Source: Pseudanabaena sp. (GTDB lineage: Bacteria; Cyanobacteriota; Cyanobacteriia; Pseudanabaenales; Pseudanabaenaceae). Taken from it: a stretch of DNA of 63,906 nucleotides. Numbering within the stretch: position 1 is the first letter of the stretch; each line of letters opens with the position of its first letter. Below the pieces are notes generated by a model that saw only the letters and a list, made by a program, of their open reading frames with translations, searched no databases and was not told where the DNA came from. A program made the position numbers and the translations under genes. Where the stretch lies: positions 1 to 63,906 of the forward strand of contig QBMK01000021.1 in assembly GCA_003249035.1 (NCBI GenBank). The letters run 5' to 3'. This document shows positions 7,153-14,608 of the stretch, piece after piece.

Positions 7153-7590
7153 ATGCTTTCCCTTGAGCTAATTGTCGAAGGATTTACTAGTTTTCGAACT
7201 CGTCAAGTATTACTCCCTTCCCACTATAAAACTAGACATTAAAACCCAAGAATTAGCGGTGCGGCGCTTCGCGCCGCACCGTCTAATTCTTGGCTGGGAA
7301 GGCAGTAGATTTTACGAGCCTTGATTTATTTGCAATTACAGGCGCGACGGGGGCGAGGAAAACTTCGCTATTAGATGCGATTACTTTTGCACTTTATGAC
7401 AAGGTTGCTAACAAGCCCAATTCATCTAAAGAATTAGTCAGCCAAGGAGCGACACAGCTAAAAGTAGAACTTAGGTTTGAGATGAGGCAAACGGAATATC
7501 GGTTGCTTAGGACTTGGCGCAATCGCGGTAAAACCGATGAAAAGAAATTTCTGTTTGATCAATTGATTGACGGGGAATGGGAAAGATGTG
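7153..7590 (+). pseudogene. sbcC: sbcC N-terminal fragment, split by a MITE and truncated
   Basis: SbcC is the Rad50-like ATPase of the SbcCD nuclease, normally about 1000 residues. Here ATG 7153 opens MLSLELIVEGFTSFRTRQV, then a 93-bp MITE plus one target duplication interrupts codon 20. Removing 7213-7307 restores RQVLDFTSLDLFAITGATGA followed by KTSLLDAITFALYD, the SbcC N-terminus. The Walker A now reads GATGARKTS; relatives have GxTGAGKT/S, so G-to-R is a second lesion. Similarity ends near 7590, where sequence matching an integrase gene begins. Only the first 110 or so residues survive. Confidence 0.85.
7213..7305 (+). mobile_element. MITE family copy 1 (TA target duplication), inserted in sbcC
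   Basis: A 93-bp unit flanked by TA on both sides (7211-7212 and 7306-7307). The left end reads CTCCCTTCCCAC and the right end is the inverted repeat, with CTGGGAAGGCAG closing it. The centre is a GC-rich hairpin, GGTGCGGCGCTTCGCGCCGC. Copies 2 and 3 lie at 59993-60079 and 43538-43628, and a solo left end at 47980-48015. TA duplication with short inverted ends is characteristic of elements mobilised by IS630/Tc1-mariner transposases. No transposase is encoded here. Confidence 0.85.
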
Positions 7591-7673
7591 ATCGCACAGG
7601 TAAATCCTGCGTATTGATTGCCAATAGTCTTAGGAGAGGAGATCGGCTTTTTGAATTCCATATATTTTTTCCA
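7590..7673 (-). pseudogene. Fragment of a second integrase gene
   Basis: About 84 bp closely match 26127-26210, inside the intact integrase gene, in the same orientation. Translated on the minus strand it gives YMEFKKPISSPKTIGNQYAG, versus YMEFKKPIASPSTIGNQYAG in the intact protein. It lies just outside the element's left end. The junction with sbcC is at a shared GATCGCAC, suggesting microhomology or HIP1-mediated joining. Confidence 0.8.
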
Positions 7674-7691
7674 TATATCTATAGCCAAAGA

Positions 7692-7752
7692 AGTTAAGAC
7701 CCAAGATAGAGTTGCGGCGCTTCGCGCCGCAACTCTATCTTGGGTCTTAACT
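7692..7752. repeat. Perfect 29-bp-arm hairpin
   Basis: Arms 7692-7720 and 7724-7752 are perfectly complementary around a TTC loop, with the GC-rich centre TTGCGGCGC. The centre matches that of the MITE family, but the flanks differ (GTTAAGACCCAAGATAGAG) and no TA-flanked CTCCC ends are present. Confidence 0.8.
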
Positions 7753-7763
7753 ATACTTCACAG

Positions 7764-7810
7764 CATTTAGAGCCGTTTGACTATCAAGGATAGTCAAACG
7801 GCTCTAAATG
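7764..7810. repeat. Perfect 20-bp-arm hairpin
   Basis: Arms 7764-7783 and 7791-7810 (CATTTAGAGCCGTTTGACTA) flank a 7-base loop. It lies 11 bases after the previous hairpin and directly before the left attachment site region. The flank from about 7800 to 7876 resembles 26572-26647 next to the right attachment site. Confidence 0.75.
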
Positions 7811-7876
7811 TGCCCAAGATTTTCTATCCGTGTAAGTGGATACAAGGTGTGAGTTAGTTATTGTGGCTTGTTTTAA

Positions 7877-7923
7877 TTATCCAAGGTGTCGGAATCGAAC
7901 CGACATATCAACGATTATGAGTC
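7877..7923. other. Left attachment site (tRNA 3' fragment)
   Basis: 47 bp identical to 26648-26694. It comprises the 3' half of the tRNA-CAT gene (acceptor 3' strand, T-arm, variable loop, part of the anticodon arm) plus three bases beyond the tRNA end. The match stops at 7923, where the element interior begins. The remaining 5' half of a tRNA is absent, as expected for the non-reconstituted end of a tRNA-integrated element. Confidence 0.85.
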
Positions 7924-8081
7924 TATGACACTATTGACTGAAAAGCTTTTTATATATAGGCTTTGCGTTTTTGTTTAATCGGTCATAGTCATTTCATAGT
8001 CAAAATGCCTTGTTGCTACAAAAATTATAACTTCTAAGCGTTAATTACTGAAGTTATAATGAATAAATTAGACTAATTTGG

Positions 8082-8936
8082 ATGGGTAGAATGATTTGGA
8101 AAGGGATGAGAGGTGAGATACCATCTTCAGATATTATGAATCTTTTGACTATCAGAAGCATACCTTACCTTCCTGACTGGACAATAGAAAAATATTCTCG
8201 GATGATACAACTGCAAGAAACTGAAGCTGAAAAGCAATTGTTTCAGATCTTTAGGCAAACATACCAGCAAATCGCCATGTATCTTGAATCGGAGTTTTTT
8301 GGATTAAAACTTTCCGAGGAGGTGATGCAATCTCAAAAACTATATAAGCCTTTTGCAACTTTCTACAGGTTAATTGAGGCTATTTTCAAGCATCCTCAAA
8401 TTTCTGAACTGTATGATGATTTTGGCTCTCACATGTTTAGGGGAGGAAAAAATATTGGTACTCCTATAGGTGTTTGGGGTTGGTGGTGTATTCAGGTATG
8501 TGAAACGGAGATGTACAGTGCTGGGCTGCTTGGAATCACACCTAAACAAATTATGAGCAAAGAAACCTATAGGCATAACATCAGTTGTCTATCTGCTTAT
8601 TCAGAAGATCCTCGTTTTGGCATGATCACAGTGCAACAAGGTAAGTTAGGAAGAGCTTTGATCGATAAATCAGGCAAATTGCCCATCCCTTCAATTGCCA
8701 GAGAATCTCGAACCTACAATTGCCCTTATTTATTTATTACAGACGTTGCTTTAACTATAGCCCTGAAAGATCCTAGTTTTGCTGAGGGCGTTTATCGGGA
8801 CTATCAGAAATCTGAGCTAAGCAAGGCAAACTTTATCCAAAAAAATAAAAATGTTCAGTCTATCTATGCCGAAAATGGACAAATCAAATTCAACGGTAGA
8901 GGAGGATCAAAGAATGTTGCGAAATATTACAATTAG
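8082..8936 (+). CDS. Unknown element-encoded protein
   Basis: 284 residues, first gene inside the element. I do not recognise the family. It has a helical N-terminal half (about residues 40-120), then a Trp/Gly-rich stretch GTPIGVWGWWCIQVCETEMY around 145-165, and a basic C-terminus. There is no signal peptide, no clear transmembrane helix and no nuclease or ATPase motif I can name. Several ATGs are possible (8082, 8091, 8106); the ribosome binding site is weak, so the start is uncertain. It is codirectional with the excisionase-like and replication genes but separated by 73 bases. Confidence 0.65.
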   Translation: MGRMIWKGMRGEIPSSDIMNLLTIRSIPYLPDWTIEKYSRMIQLQETEAEKQLFQIFRQTYQQIAMYLESEFFGLKLSEEVMQSQKLYKPFATFYRLIEAIFKHPQISELYDDFGSHMFRGGKNIGTPIGVWGWWCIQVCETEMYSAGLLGITPKQIMSKETYRHNISCLSAYSEDPRFGMITVQQGKLGRALIDKSGKLPIPSIARESRTYNCPYLFITDVALTIALKDPSFAEGVYRDYQKSELSKANFIQKNKNVQSIYAENGQIKFNGRGGSKNVAKYYN

Positions 8937-8983
8937 TCAATGAATTCTACTAATAAGTTGGGCATAAAGAAAATTTGTAGATT

Positions 8984-9017
8984 GTTTTCATCGTTGTTCA
9001 AAATTATCGATGAAAAC
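8984..9017. promoter_or_regulatory. Inverted repeat spanning the start codon of the excisionase-like gene
   Basis: GTTTTCATCG (8984-8993) and its perfect complement CGATGAAAAC (9008-9017) flank 14 bases. The ATG of the gene at 9010 lies inside the right arm. It could be an operator for autorepression or an RNA hairpin that hides the start codon. Confidence 0.45.
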
Positions 9018-9267
9018 CCAATTTTGTTCAAAAAAGACTCTCTCTGAAGCAACGGGACTATCCAACTCAACTTTTAAAAAATATCGTTTGGTTGGGGCTT
9101 GGGTCGAAGGAATTCACTGGCAAAGGGTGAATTCTCGCTGTGTGCTGTATAACCTGTCCTTGATCTTGGACTGGTTGGCTAATCGGAGTCAGCCTGAGCA
9201 TCATCAAAAAGCAATTGATTTCTATGTCCGATCTCTACCTTCTAACCAAGGTAAGAGGAGGGCATAA
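9010..9267 (+). CDS. Excisionase/AlpA-like winged HTH protein
   Basis: 85 residues. KTLSEATGLSNSTFKKYRLV resembles the recognition region of MerR/AlpA-type excisionase DNA-binding domains. It is followed by EGIHWQRVNSRCVLYNLSLI and LDWLANR, the 'W..G.HW......r.lYn..li.dWl' layout of small cyanobacterial excisionase-like proteins. The likely role is directing excision or repressing transcription. It is followed after 2 bases by the replication gene, so the two are probably cotranscribed. The start codon is inside an inverted repeat. Confidence 0.7.
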   Translation: MKTQFCSKKTLSEATGLSNSTFKKYRLVGAWVEGIHWQRVNSRCVLYNLSLILDWLANRSQPEHHQKAIDFYVRSLPSNQGKRRA

Positions 9268-9269
9268 TA

Positions 9270-11753
9270 ATGCTGACTCCAAAGCATCAAAGAGATCTAG
9301 AAAGTTCGGGCTTGTCTTTAGAGCAAATGAACATAGCAGGACATTTTTCTGCTGATAGAGATACTGCTAAAAAACTTGTTGGTTGTGATGTCTCAGGACT
9401 AATCCTAAATTACTGCGATCTTTCTGGTAAGCCCTATTTAAAAAAAGATGGTCGGAAATTTTATCGGATTAAGCCTGATTGTGGCGATCGCAAAACTGAT
9501 GATAGACCTAAGTATCTGAGTCCAAAGGGAGAAGGTTGCCGCCCCTATTTTTCAAGGCTATATCCTGATTGGGCAAAGGCAACTAAATCAACAAAAATAG
9601 ATCTATGGGAAACTGAGGGAGAAAAGAAGGGGGATTGTGGATGTGCTAATGGGTTAGCAGTAATCGGTTTTGGTGGTGTTGATGGATGGGTAGATAGATG
9701 CGATCGCAATGGTACAGAAGAATTAAAAGAGTCTCGCGTTTTGCCTGAACTCAGAGAGATTAATTGGCAACATCGTAGAGTTAACCAATGCTTTGACTCA
9801 GACATTATCGAGAAAATTCCAGTCCAAATTGCATTAGCTAAAAGAGCGTACTTTTTGAGTAAAGACGGTGCTAGACCTTATCTAGTGCTGTTACCAAACG
9901 AGATTGACGGCTCTAAGAACGGACTTGATGACTTTGTGTTTAGGCATGGCATTGACGCATTAAAACTATTAGCAAAGGACTCTTTCCGAACACCTTATGA
10001 AGCTGAGACAAAAGAAGGATCTGATGAGATAAAGTTTTCTCTTTCTCTCAATGAACCTGATACTCACATCAAAGCAATCATGGCTTATACCGTCCTCAAA
10101 GAAAGGTGGGCTTATAGACCTGCGATCGGTTGGTATGAATGGCAGGGAACACATTGGAAATCATTTACTAAAGAGGAGTTTGAAGCAACCTTAACAGTAT
10201 TTATGGATGCTCAGAACTGGAAAAAACGTAGCTCTGGAGTCATTACGTCTGTAGTTAGAGAATTACAATCGCGCTTGATGGTTCGAGATAATTTATGGAG
10301 TCCATTTGGCAAAATCGCTTTTTCTAATGGTACTTTTGATACGACAACGGGAGAATTTAAAGACTCGCATTGTGCATACGATCGCATTACACAGCTACGC
10401 CCTTATGCGTTTAACCTTACGGCTCAATGTCCTAATTGGCTAAACTTTATTTATGAAGCTATGGAGAGAGATAGCGATCGCGTAAATCTTATCCAAGCTA
10501 TATTTCGCTATGCTGTATTACCAAGGCGGAGAGATAAAAAGGCGGAGATTGAGAAGTCCTTTGATTTCTTTGGGCAAAAGGGAACGGGTAAAGGAACTAC
10601 TCTAGATGTTTTAACTAAGCTTGTTGGCTCTGATAATGTTGGCTCTGCTAGTGTGGAAACTTTCAAAAATGCTGTGGGATTAGGACAATTGCTAGATAAG
10701 GATCTTGCTGTTGATTATGATGCGTCAGGTTTCTTGAGCAATATAGGGGCATATAACAAGGTTGTTAGCAATGAGCCTGTAGAGGTCAAAAAGCTATATC
10801 AAGATACTTGTACAGTTAGGCTTGGTGTATTGGTAGTTAGAGCGTATAACGCTTTTATTAGTGTTCCTGATGGCTCGGAGGGACTAGATAGAAGGCTAAC
10901 GGTTATTCCATTTAATCATCAGCCTGAATCTGTTGATACTAACTTATCTCAAAAGCTTGAAAGTGAACTGTCAGGAATATTTGCTTGGTGTTATTCGATC
11001 TCTCATGAAGAGATGAAACGGCGGATCATGACGGCTGGGGAGATTAGTGCGATCGCTGAAATGAGCATTGAACGCTTTGAAGCAAATAATCCTGAGTTTA
11101 GATTTTTAGTTGAGGATTTCTCAGAAGGGAGAGACTCTATCAAGGCTAATGAATTCTATCAGAGTTATCGAGAATGGAGTATTAGCAACCAACATCACCC
11201 AAAAAGCAACGTTAAATTTGCAAGCATTATCAAAACTTTGGGCTGTAAACGCAGTAATAAAATCGGCGGCTGCTTTTACTACACAATCCCTAGAATGTCT
11301 ACTTTTGATGTTCCTTCACATTTGGGGATAGTTAAGAGACAGTTAGAGGATAGTAAGCGAGACAGTTCAAACCTTGACTCAGTAAGCAATAGGGATAGTT
11401 GTAGACAGTTTGAACCTCAAAATCAAAAAGATATTGAACAGGTTCAAATAAAATCTGAAGTTGAATATGTAGAGAGTATATCCTCTAAACCGTCTACAAC
11501 TGTCCCTAATCGTCTCTCAGTATGGAATGCAACTATCTCTAATCCATCCCCAACCGTCTCAACTGTCCCTAGTAAAGCAACTTTGAAAATAGGCGATCGC
11601 GTTGTATGGATGGACACTAAAATAACACCTGCTCTAAAGTGTGTTGTGTGGATTATAGGAGAGATAAATGGGGACTCTGCAAATATTCGCAGAGTAGATA
11701 ATCTAGAGATCACTCAGATAGTTGAGTTGCAAAAGCTCCAGAAAGCCTTATAG
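9270..11753 (+). CDS. Replication protein: DUF3854 primase-like domain plus SF3 helicase
   Basis: 827 residues. The N-terminal region (1-240) fits DUF3854, a TOPRIM/primase-like domain of plasmid and phage replication proteins (LWETEGEKKGDCG and AVIGFGGVDGW are visible). Residues about 270-620 form a D5/P4-type SF3 helicase. Walker A is FGQKGTGKGTTLDVL near residue 436 and a Walker B-like AVDYDAS is near 482, with GLDRRLTVIPF after it. A polar linker (about 690-765) precedes a C-terminal SH3/KOW-like segment, KIGDRVVWMDTK...IRRVDNLEI. It would initiate or drive replication of the element. Confidence 0.88.
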   Translation: MLTPKHQRDLESSGLSLEQMNIAGHFSADRDTAKKLVGCDVSGLILNYCDLSGKPYLKKDGRKFYRIKPDCGDRKTDDRPKYLSPKGEGCRPYFSRLYPDWAKATKSTKIDLWETEGEKKGDCGCANGLAVIGFGGVDGWVDRCDRNGTEELKESRVLPELREINWQHRRVNQCFDSDIIEKIPVQIALAKRAYFLSKDGARPYLVLLPNEIDGSKNGLDDFVFRHGIDALKLLAKDSFRTPYEAETKEGSDEIKFSLSLNEPDTHIKAIMAYTVLKERWAYRPAIGWYEWQGTHWKSFTKEEFEATLTVFMDAQNWKKRSSGVITSVVRELQSRLMVRDNLWSPFGKIAFSNGTFDTTTGEFKDSHCAYDRITQLRPYAFNLTAQCPNWLNFIYEAMERDSDRVNLIQAIFRYAVLPRRRDKKAEIEKSFDFFGQKGTGKGTTLDVLTKLVGSDNVGSASVETFKNAVGLGQLLDKDLAVDYDASGFLSNIGAYNKVVSNEPVEVKKLYQDTCTVRLGVLVVRAYNAFISVPDGSEGLDRRLTVIPFNHQPESVDTNLSQKLESELSGIFAWCYSISHEEMKRRIMTAGEISAIAEMSIERFEANNPEFRFLVEDFSEGRDSIKANEFYQSYREWSISNQHHPKSNVKFASIIKTLGCKRSNKIGGCFYYTIPRMSTFDVPSHLGIVKRQLEDSKRDSSNLDSVSNRDSCRQFEPQNQKDIEQVQIKSEVEYVESISSKPSTTVPNRLSVWNATISNPSPTVSTVPSKATLKIGDRVVWMDTKITPALKCVVWIIGEINGDSANIRRVDNLEITQIVELQKLQKAL

Positions 11754-11837
11754 AAACCCTGAAAATACAGCAAGTAGCCTAATACCAAAGATAACGACAG
11801 CAAAGCTTATAGCTTAATCTGAGAGGAGTTTTTTGAG

Positions 11838-12266
11838 ATGGATAAAATTTATGATCGCCAAAGTACCGATACGGATAAAAGCTTTGCTGCTTTTGCTATT
11901 TACCGCGATATGGGTAGCGATCGGACTCTCGAAAAAGTACGGGTAGAGATCGGGCATAGATCGGTTAGAAATTTAGAGGCATGGTGCAGCAAACATCTGT
12001 GGGTAGCACGTTGCAGAGCGTTTGATGATGATGAGTGGATCGATATCGATCCTCCAGTCGTTCCTACGAAAAAAGCGTTAAAAGCTGGCGACAAAGTTCG
12101 CTATGTGGGTCAAAAGTTCGCGGCAATATACGGAAGCACAGAGTTAATCGTTAATTCTGTTGGCAGTTACGAGATTGACTGCAAATTACCAGATGGAGCA
12201 TTTACCACTAAGTTTAAAATCCGCGATCGCGATCCTGAGTTAGATCGAGCGTCTGCTTTCTTCTAA
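11838..12266 (+). CDS. Terminase-small-subunit-like HTH protein with C-terminal SH3-like segment
   Basis: 142 residues. The N-terminus (DKSFAAFAIYRDMGSDRTLE, then ...SVRNLEAWCSKHLWVARCRA and FDDDEW) matches the 'AFxxYRDxGxxRSLxxVA...WSxxxxWxxRxxAYD' pattern of HTH domains in phage small-terminase-like proteins. The C-terminus (LKAGDKVRYVGQKF, later KLPDGAFTTKFKIRDRD) resembles the C-terminal segment of the preceding replication protein. A role in binding element DNA is plausible; packaging is not supported, because no large terminase is present. A GAGAGGAG sequence precedes the ATG. Confidence 0.6.
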   Translation: MDKIYDRQSTDTDKSFAAFAIYRDMGSDRTLEKVRVEIGHRSVRNLEAWCSKHLWVARCRAFDDDEWIDIDPPVVPTKKALKAGDKVRYVGQKFAAIYGSTELIVNSVGSYEIDCKLPDGAFTTKFKIRDRDPELDRASAFF

Positions 12267-12323
12267 ACATGGTGGGAAGGGACTAACCCCAAATCAAAAT
12301 CAACATCACCAAAGGTGAAATTT

Positions 12324-12626
12324 ATGCCTATCATCTACAGACATCAACAAATCGATCGCAATCCCGAACCAAAGCCAGAGCAAAAATACTCCAATAAATA
12401 ATGGGTGCAATATGAGGGCAAGCAGTGGGAAGTCACAGGCTTTTAGCTTGACGGCGGTATTCCCACATACTCGCTAAAATGTCCAACACGAGACGGATTA
12501 GGAGAACGTACAACAGCACATCAAAGGGAATTAAGCGCACCAAATGCGATCGCCATTACTGAAAGCGATCGCGCTGCCAACCGTGAGCAGGTGATGAGAG
12601 ATGCGGCGAAGTACAACAGGGATTAA
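12324..12626 (+). pseudogene. Small element gene with two in-frame stops
   Basis: One frame from ATG 12324 to TAA 12624-12626 encodes 100 codons with a plausible sequence (MPIIYRHQQIDRNPEPKPEQ, later PNAIAITESDRAANREQVMR). It is broken by TAA at 12399-12401 and TAG at 12444-12446. Each could arise from a Gln codon by one C-to-T change. No frameshift is needed. Family not recognised; the charged C-terminus looks helical. Confidence 0.5.
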
Positions 12627-12728
12627 GATACTAATAAAGCAAACAGCCAAAGCGTTACGGTGTAATGCTTTTGGCTTTTGAATACCTAAGAATAACCTAG
12701 GAATAATATAGGGTTAATGTAAGGTCTG

Positions 12729-12910
12729 TATAAGGTAGTTGACCTAAGTTAATTGCATTTTGTCCGTTTTGTGTCCGTTTTGTGTCCGCAAAAAATGACA
12801 AATAAAATGGCAGACACCTAAGATTAATAGAAGATTAATAGAAGGTTGATATAAGGTAGTTGACCTAAGTTAATTGCATTTTGTCCAATTTATGTCCATA
12901 AATATGTCCA
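12729..12910. repeat. Iteron-like array, possible replication origin or partition site
   Basis: A 37-bp direct repeat (12729-12765 and 12850-12886) contains AAGGTAGTTGACC and ends TTTTGTCC. Each copy leads into three TGTCC iterons: 12761, 12772 and 12783, then 12882, 12893 and 12905. The 11-12 base spacing is about one helical turn. The surroundings are AT-rich and non-coding (12627-13112). It sits between the replication-gene block and the RHH-like gene at 13113, the usual place for an iteron origin or a partition site. Confidence 0.65.
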
Positions 12911-13112
12911 TAATTTTTGAAGTGTATTGCAGTATATTTTGCAAATATCCCCATGATTTTTCTAGCATATTCTAGGATTTACTCCTCTCAGATTGACTTA
13001 TAAGCCTTACTGTCGTTGTCTTTGGTGTAAATCTACCTTACTTAAAAAGCCTCATGAAGTAGCGACAAATAGCGCTGTAGTCGCAAGGCTTTAAAGTGTT
13101 ACGGTGTATGGG

Positions 13113-14075
13113 TTATACGACTAGCCATACATAGTTTTCGCCATCATAATGAGGCATTAAGCCAATTTCTTTAAGCTTTGCCTTACTTTCATTTTGAGCT
13201 TCGGCGGTTTTGTTGGTGAATGATCGCTTACTCCAATTACGCAAAGTCTGAGCATTGCCTGTATAACCGTGTTTTTGAGCTATCTCCATAGCTTTATTGA
13301 TATCAATTGCAGACGCGGCGGCGGTATCGCTCAAATTCGCATCAGGTAAAGGATTTTCAATCGATGGAGCTGTGATATTCGCGATCGCCTCAATGATTGG
13401 CAGTGCATCAGTCTCTATCCTGCTTTCTGTAACATTAGTGGCTACTTCCTTTGCTTTCTGAAGTAGCGCTTGAGTAGTATTTGCGGGTGGTGTTACGTCA
13501 CTGCGATTAGTTTCAAGTGGTTCTAATCTGGCAAGCAAAGGGGAGATCGCCCCTTCAAAAATCGCCTCAACCTGCTCGGTCGATATGAAAGTAGTGGGTA
13601 ATCCGATAACAATTGCCTCAAGTGCTGCAATCTTGTCATCTTGAGAGCCAATGGTAGATTCTATGCTATCGATTTTGGCAAGCAAAGGAGCGATCTCATT
13701 TTCTTCATTTCCCCTGCGAGGGGAGTTTAGCGCCGAGTCTATACGTTCGTCTATATCTATATTATTTTGAGCCAAAAGAGCTACAAGCCTCTCGTATTGC
13801 TCATCAGCAACCCTACTAATATTCCTGATCGAGAAATCTACCTTAGCCTCTAGCGCCAAGTCTATACGTTCATCTAGATTGCTATCTACATGATATGTAG
13901 ATACATCTATATTAGTATCTACACCATCAACATAATTTTGGACAAACTGCCAAAATAGCGCCGCCCCTGTAGTTTTATTGTCTTCAACCTTAGCCTTAAA
14001 CTTTTCCCACACATTAGCCTTATCAGGCGCAATTCTGAAAGTAGCCAAAGGTAACTGTTTTTTCTTATCAGTCAT
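13113..14075 (-). CDS. Unknown RHH-like/coiled-coil protein, possible plasmid maintenance factor
   Basis: 320 residues. The N-terminus (LPLATFRIAPDKANVWEKFK, then NKTTGAALFWQFVQNYVDG) looks like a ribbon-helix-helix DNA-binding domain. The middle (70-190) is acidic, with heptad-like LxxIxxxI spacing suggestive of a coiled coil. The C-terminus (INKAMEIAQKHGYTG, NAQTLRNWSKRSF, then LMPHYDGENYVWLVV) looks like a second small HTH-like domain. A two-ended DNA-binding protein beside an iteron array could serve in partition or copy control; that is inference. It is divergent from the zinc-ribbon gene at 14307. Confidence 0.7.
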   Translation of the reverse strand: MTDKKKQLPLATFRIAPDKANVWEKFKAKVEDNKTTGAALFWQFVQNYVDGVDTNIDVSTYHVDSNLDERIDLALEAKVDFSIRNISRVADEQYERLVALLAQNNIDIDERIDSALNSPRRGNEENEIAPLLAKIDSIESTIGSQDDKIAALEAIVIGLPTTFISTEQVEAIFEGAISPLLARLEPLETNRSDVTPPANTTQALLQKAKEVATNVTESRIETDALPIIEAIANITAPSIENPLPDANLSDTAAASAIDINKAMEIAQKHGYTGNAQTLRNWSKRSFTNKTAEAQNESKAKLKEIGLMPHYDGENYVWLVV

Positions 14076-14156
14076 AGTCTACACCTGTATACACCTGTAT
14101 ATATTCTACTGATATATATAGATTACGTATACACTCTAATCTATATTTTTGTATTA

Positions 14157-14227
14157 TCTAGATTGCGTGTATATATAATATATATCAATCTATATCAAGT
14201 GTATATGCATCTAGATTGCGTGTATAT
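14157..14227. promoter_or_regulatory. Repeated operator-like motif in a divergent intergenic region
   Basis: TCTAGATTGCGTGTATAT occurs exactly twice (14157-14174 and 14210-14227), 53 bases apart, about five helical turns. A related TAGATTACGTATACA lies at 14119-14133 and ACACCTGTATACACCTGTAT at about 14081-14100. The whole region 14076-14306 is very AT-rich and lies between divergent genes, so these are probably binding sites for the RHH-like protein at 13113-14075. Confidence 0.5.
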
Positions 14228-14306
14228 TATGTATAGACAAACGAAAGGGGCTAACCCGCAAAAGCCGCCCCTTTCCAGAAAACAAAATTTCTAAGGAGAT
14301 TCTACC

Positions 14307-14507
14307 ATGTACGCATTTAACGACAGCTACGAACTAGACCGCGATCGCAACCACGAACGCAAAGCCAAAATGAGAGCCGAGCGTAGAAACCTAAAATCCT
14401 GCGATCGCTGTGAAGGATTCGGGACATTAATCGCACCTTATGGGGAAGAAACCTGTTATTGCTGTAATGGGTTAGGGATGGTCAAGATTTTATCGATAGT
14501 GAAATAA
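14307..14507 (+). CDS. Small DnaJ-type zinc-ribbon protein
   Basis: 66 residues. A basic, Arg/Asp-rich N-terminus (DRDRNHERKAKMRAERR) is followed by CDRCEGFGTL and CYCCNGLGMV, two CxxCxGxG half-motifs that together would bind one zinc, as in DnaJ-like zinc fingers. A good ribosome binding site (AAGGAG) lies 9 bases upstream of the ATG. Function unknown. Similar small zinc-ribbon proteins are common on phages and plasmids. Confidence 0.75.
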   Translation: MYAFNDSYELDRDRNHERKAKMRAERRNLKSCDRCEGFGTLIAPYGEETCYCCNGLGMVKILSIVK

Positions 14508-14608
14508 AGATAAGGGGCAAAAAAAGCCCCTTTTTAAACCAAGATGAATGCAAGATTAGAAACCTAATCATGCATTCATTCCCAAATGTGCCATTATATG
14601 AGGTTTTT

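Noticed and set aside
7290-7697. A 135-residue ORF starting MAGKAVDFTS
   Set aside because: It is an artefact of the MITE end joined to the sbcC fragment and then to an antisense piece of integrase gene; three origins, no real gene.
12729-12910. CRISPR array
   Set aside because: Only two long repeats with a single 84-base spacer and internal TGTCC iterons, and no cas genes; an iteron region fits better.
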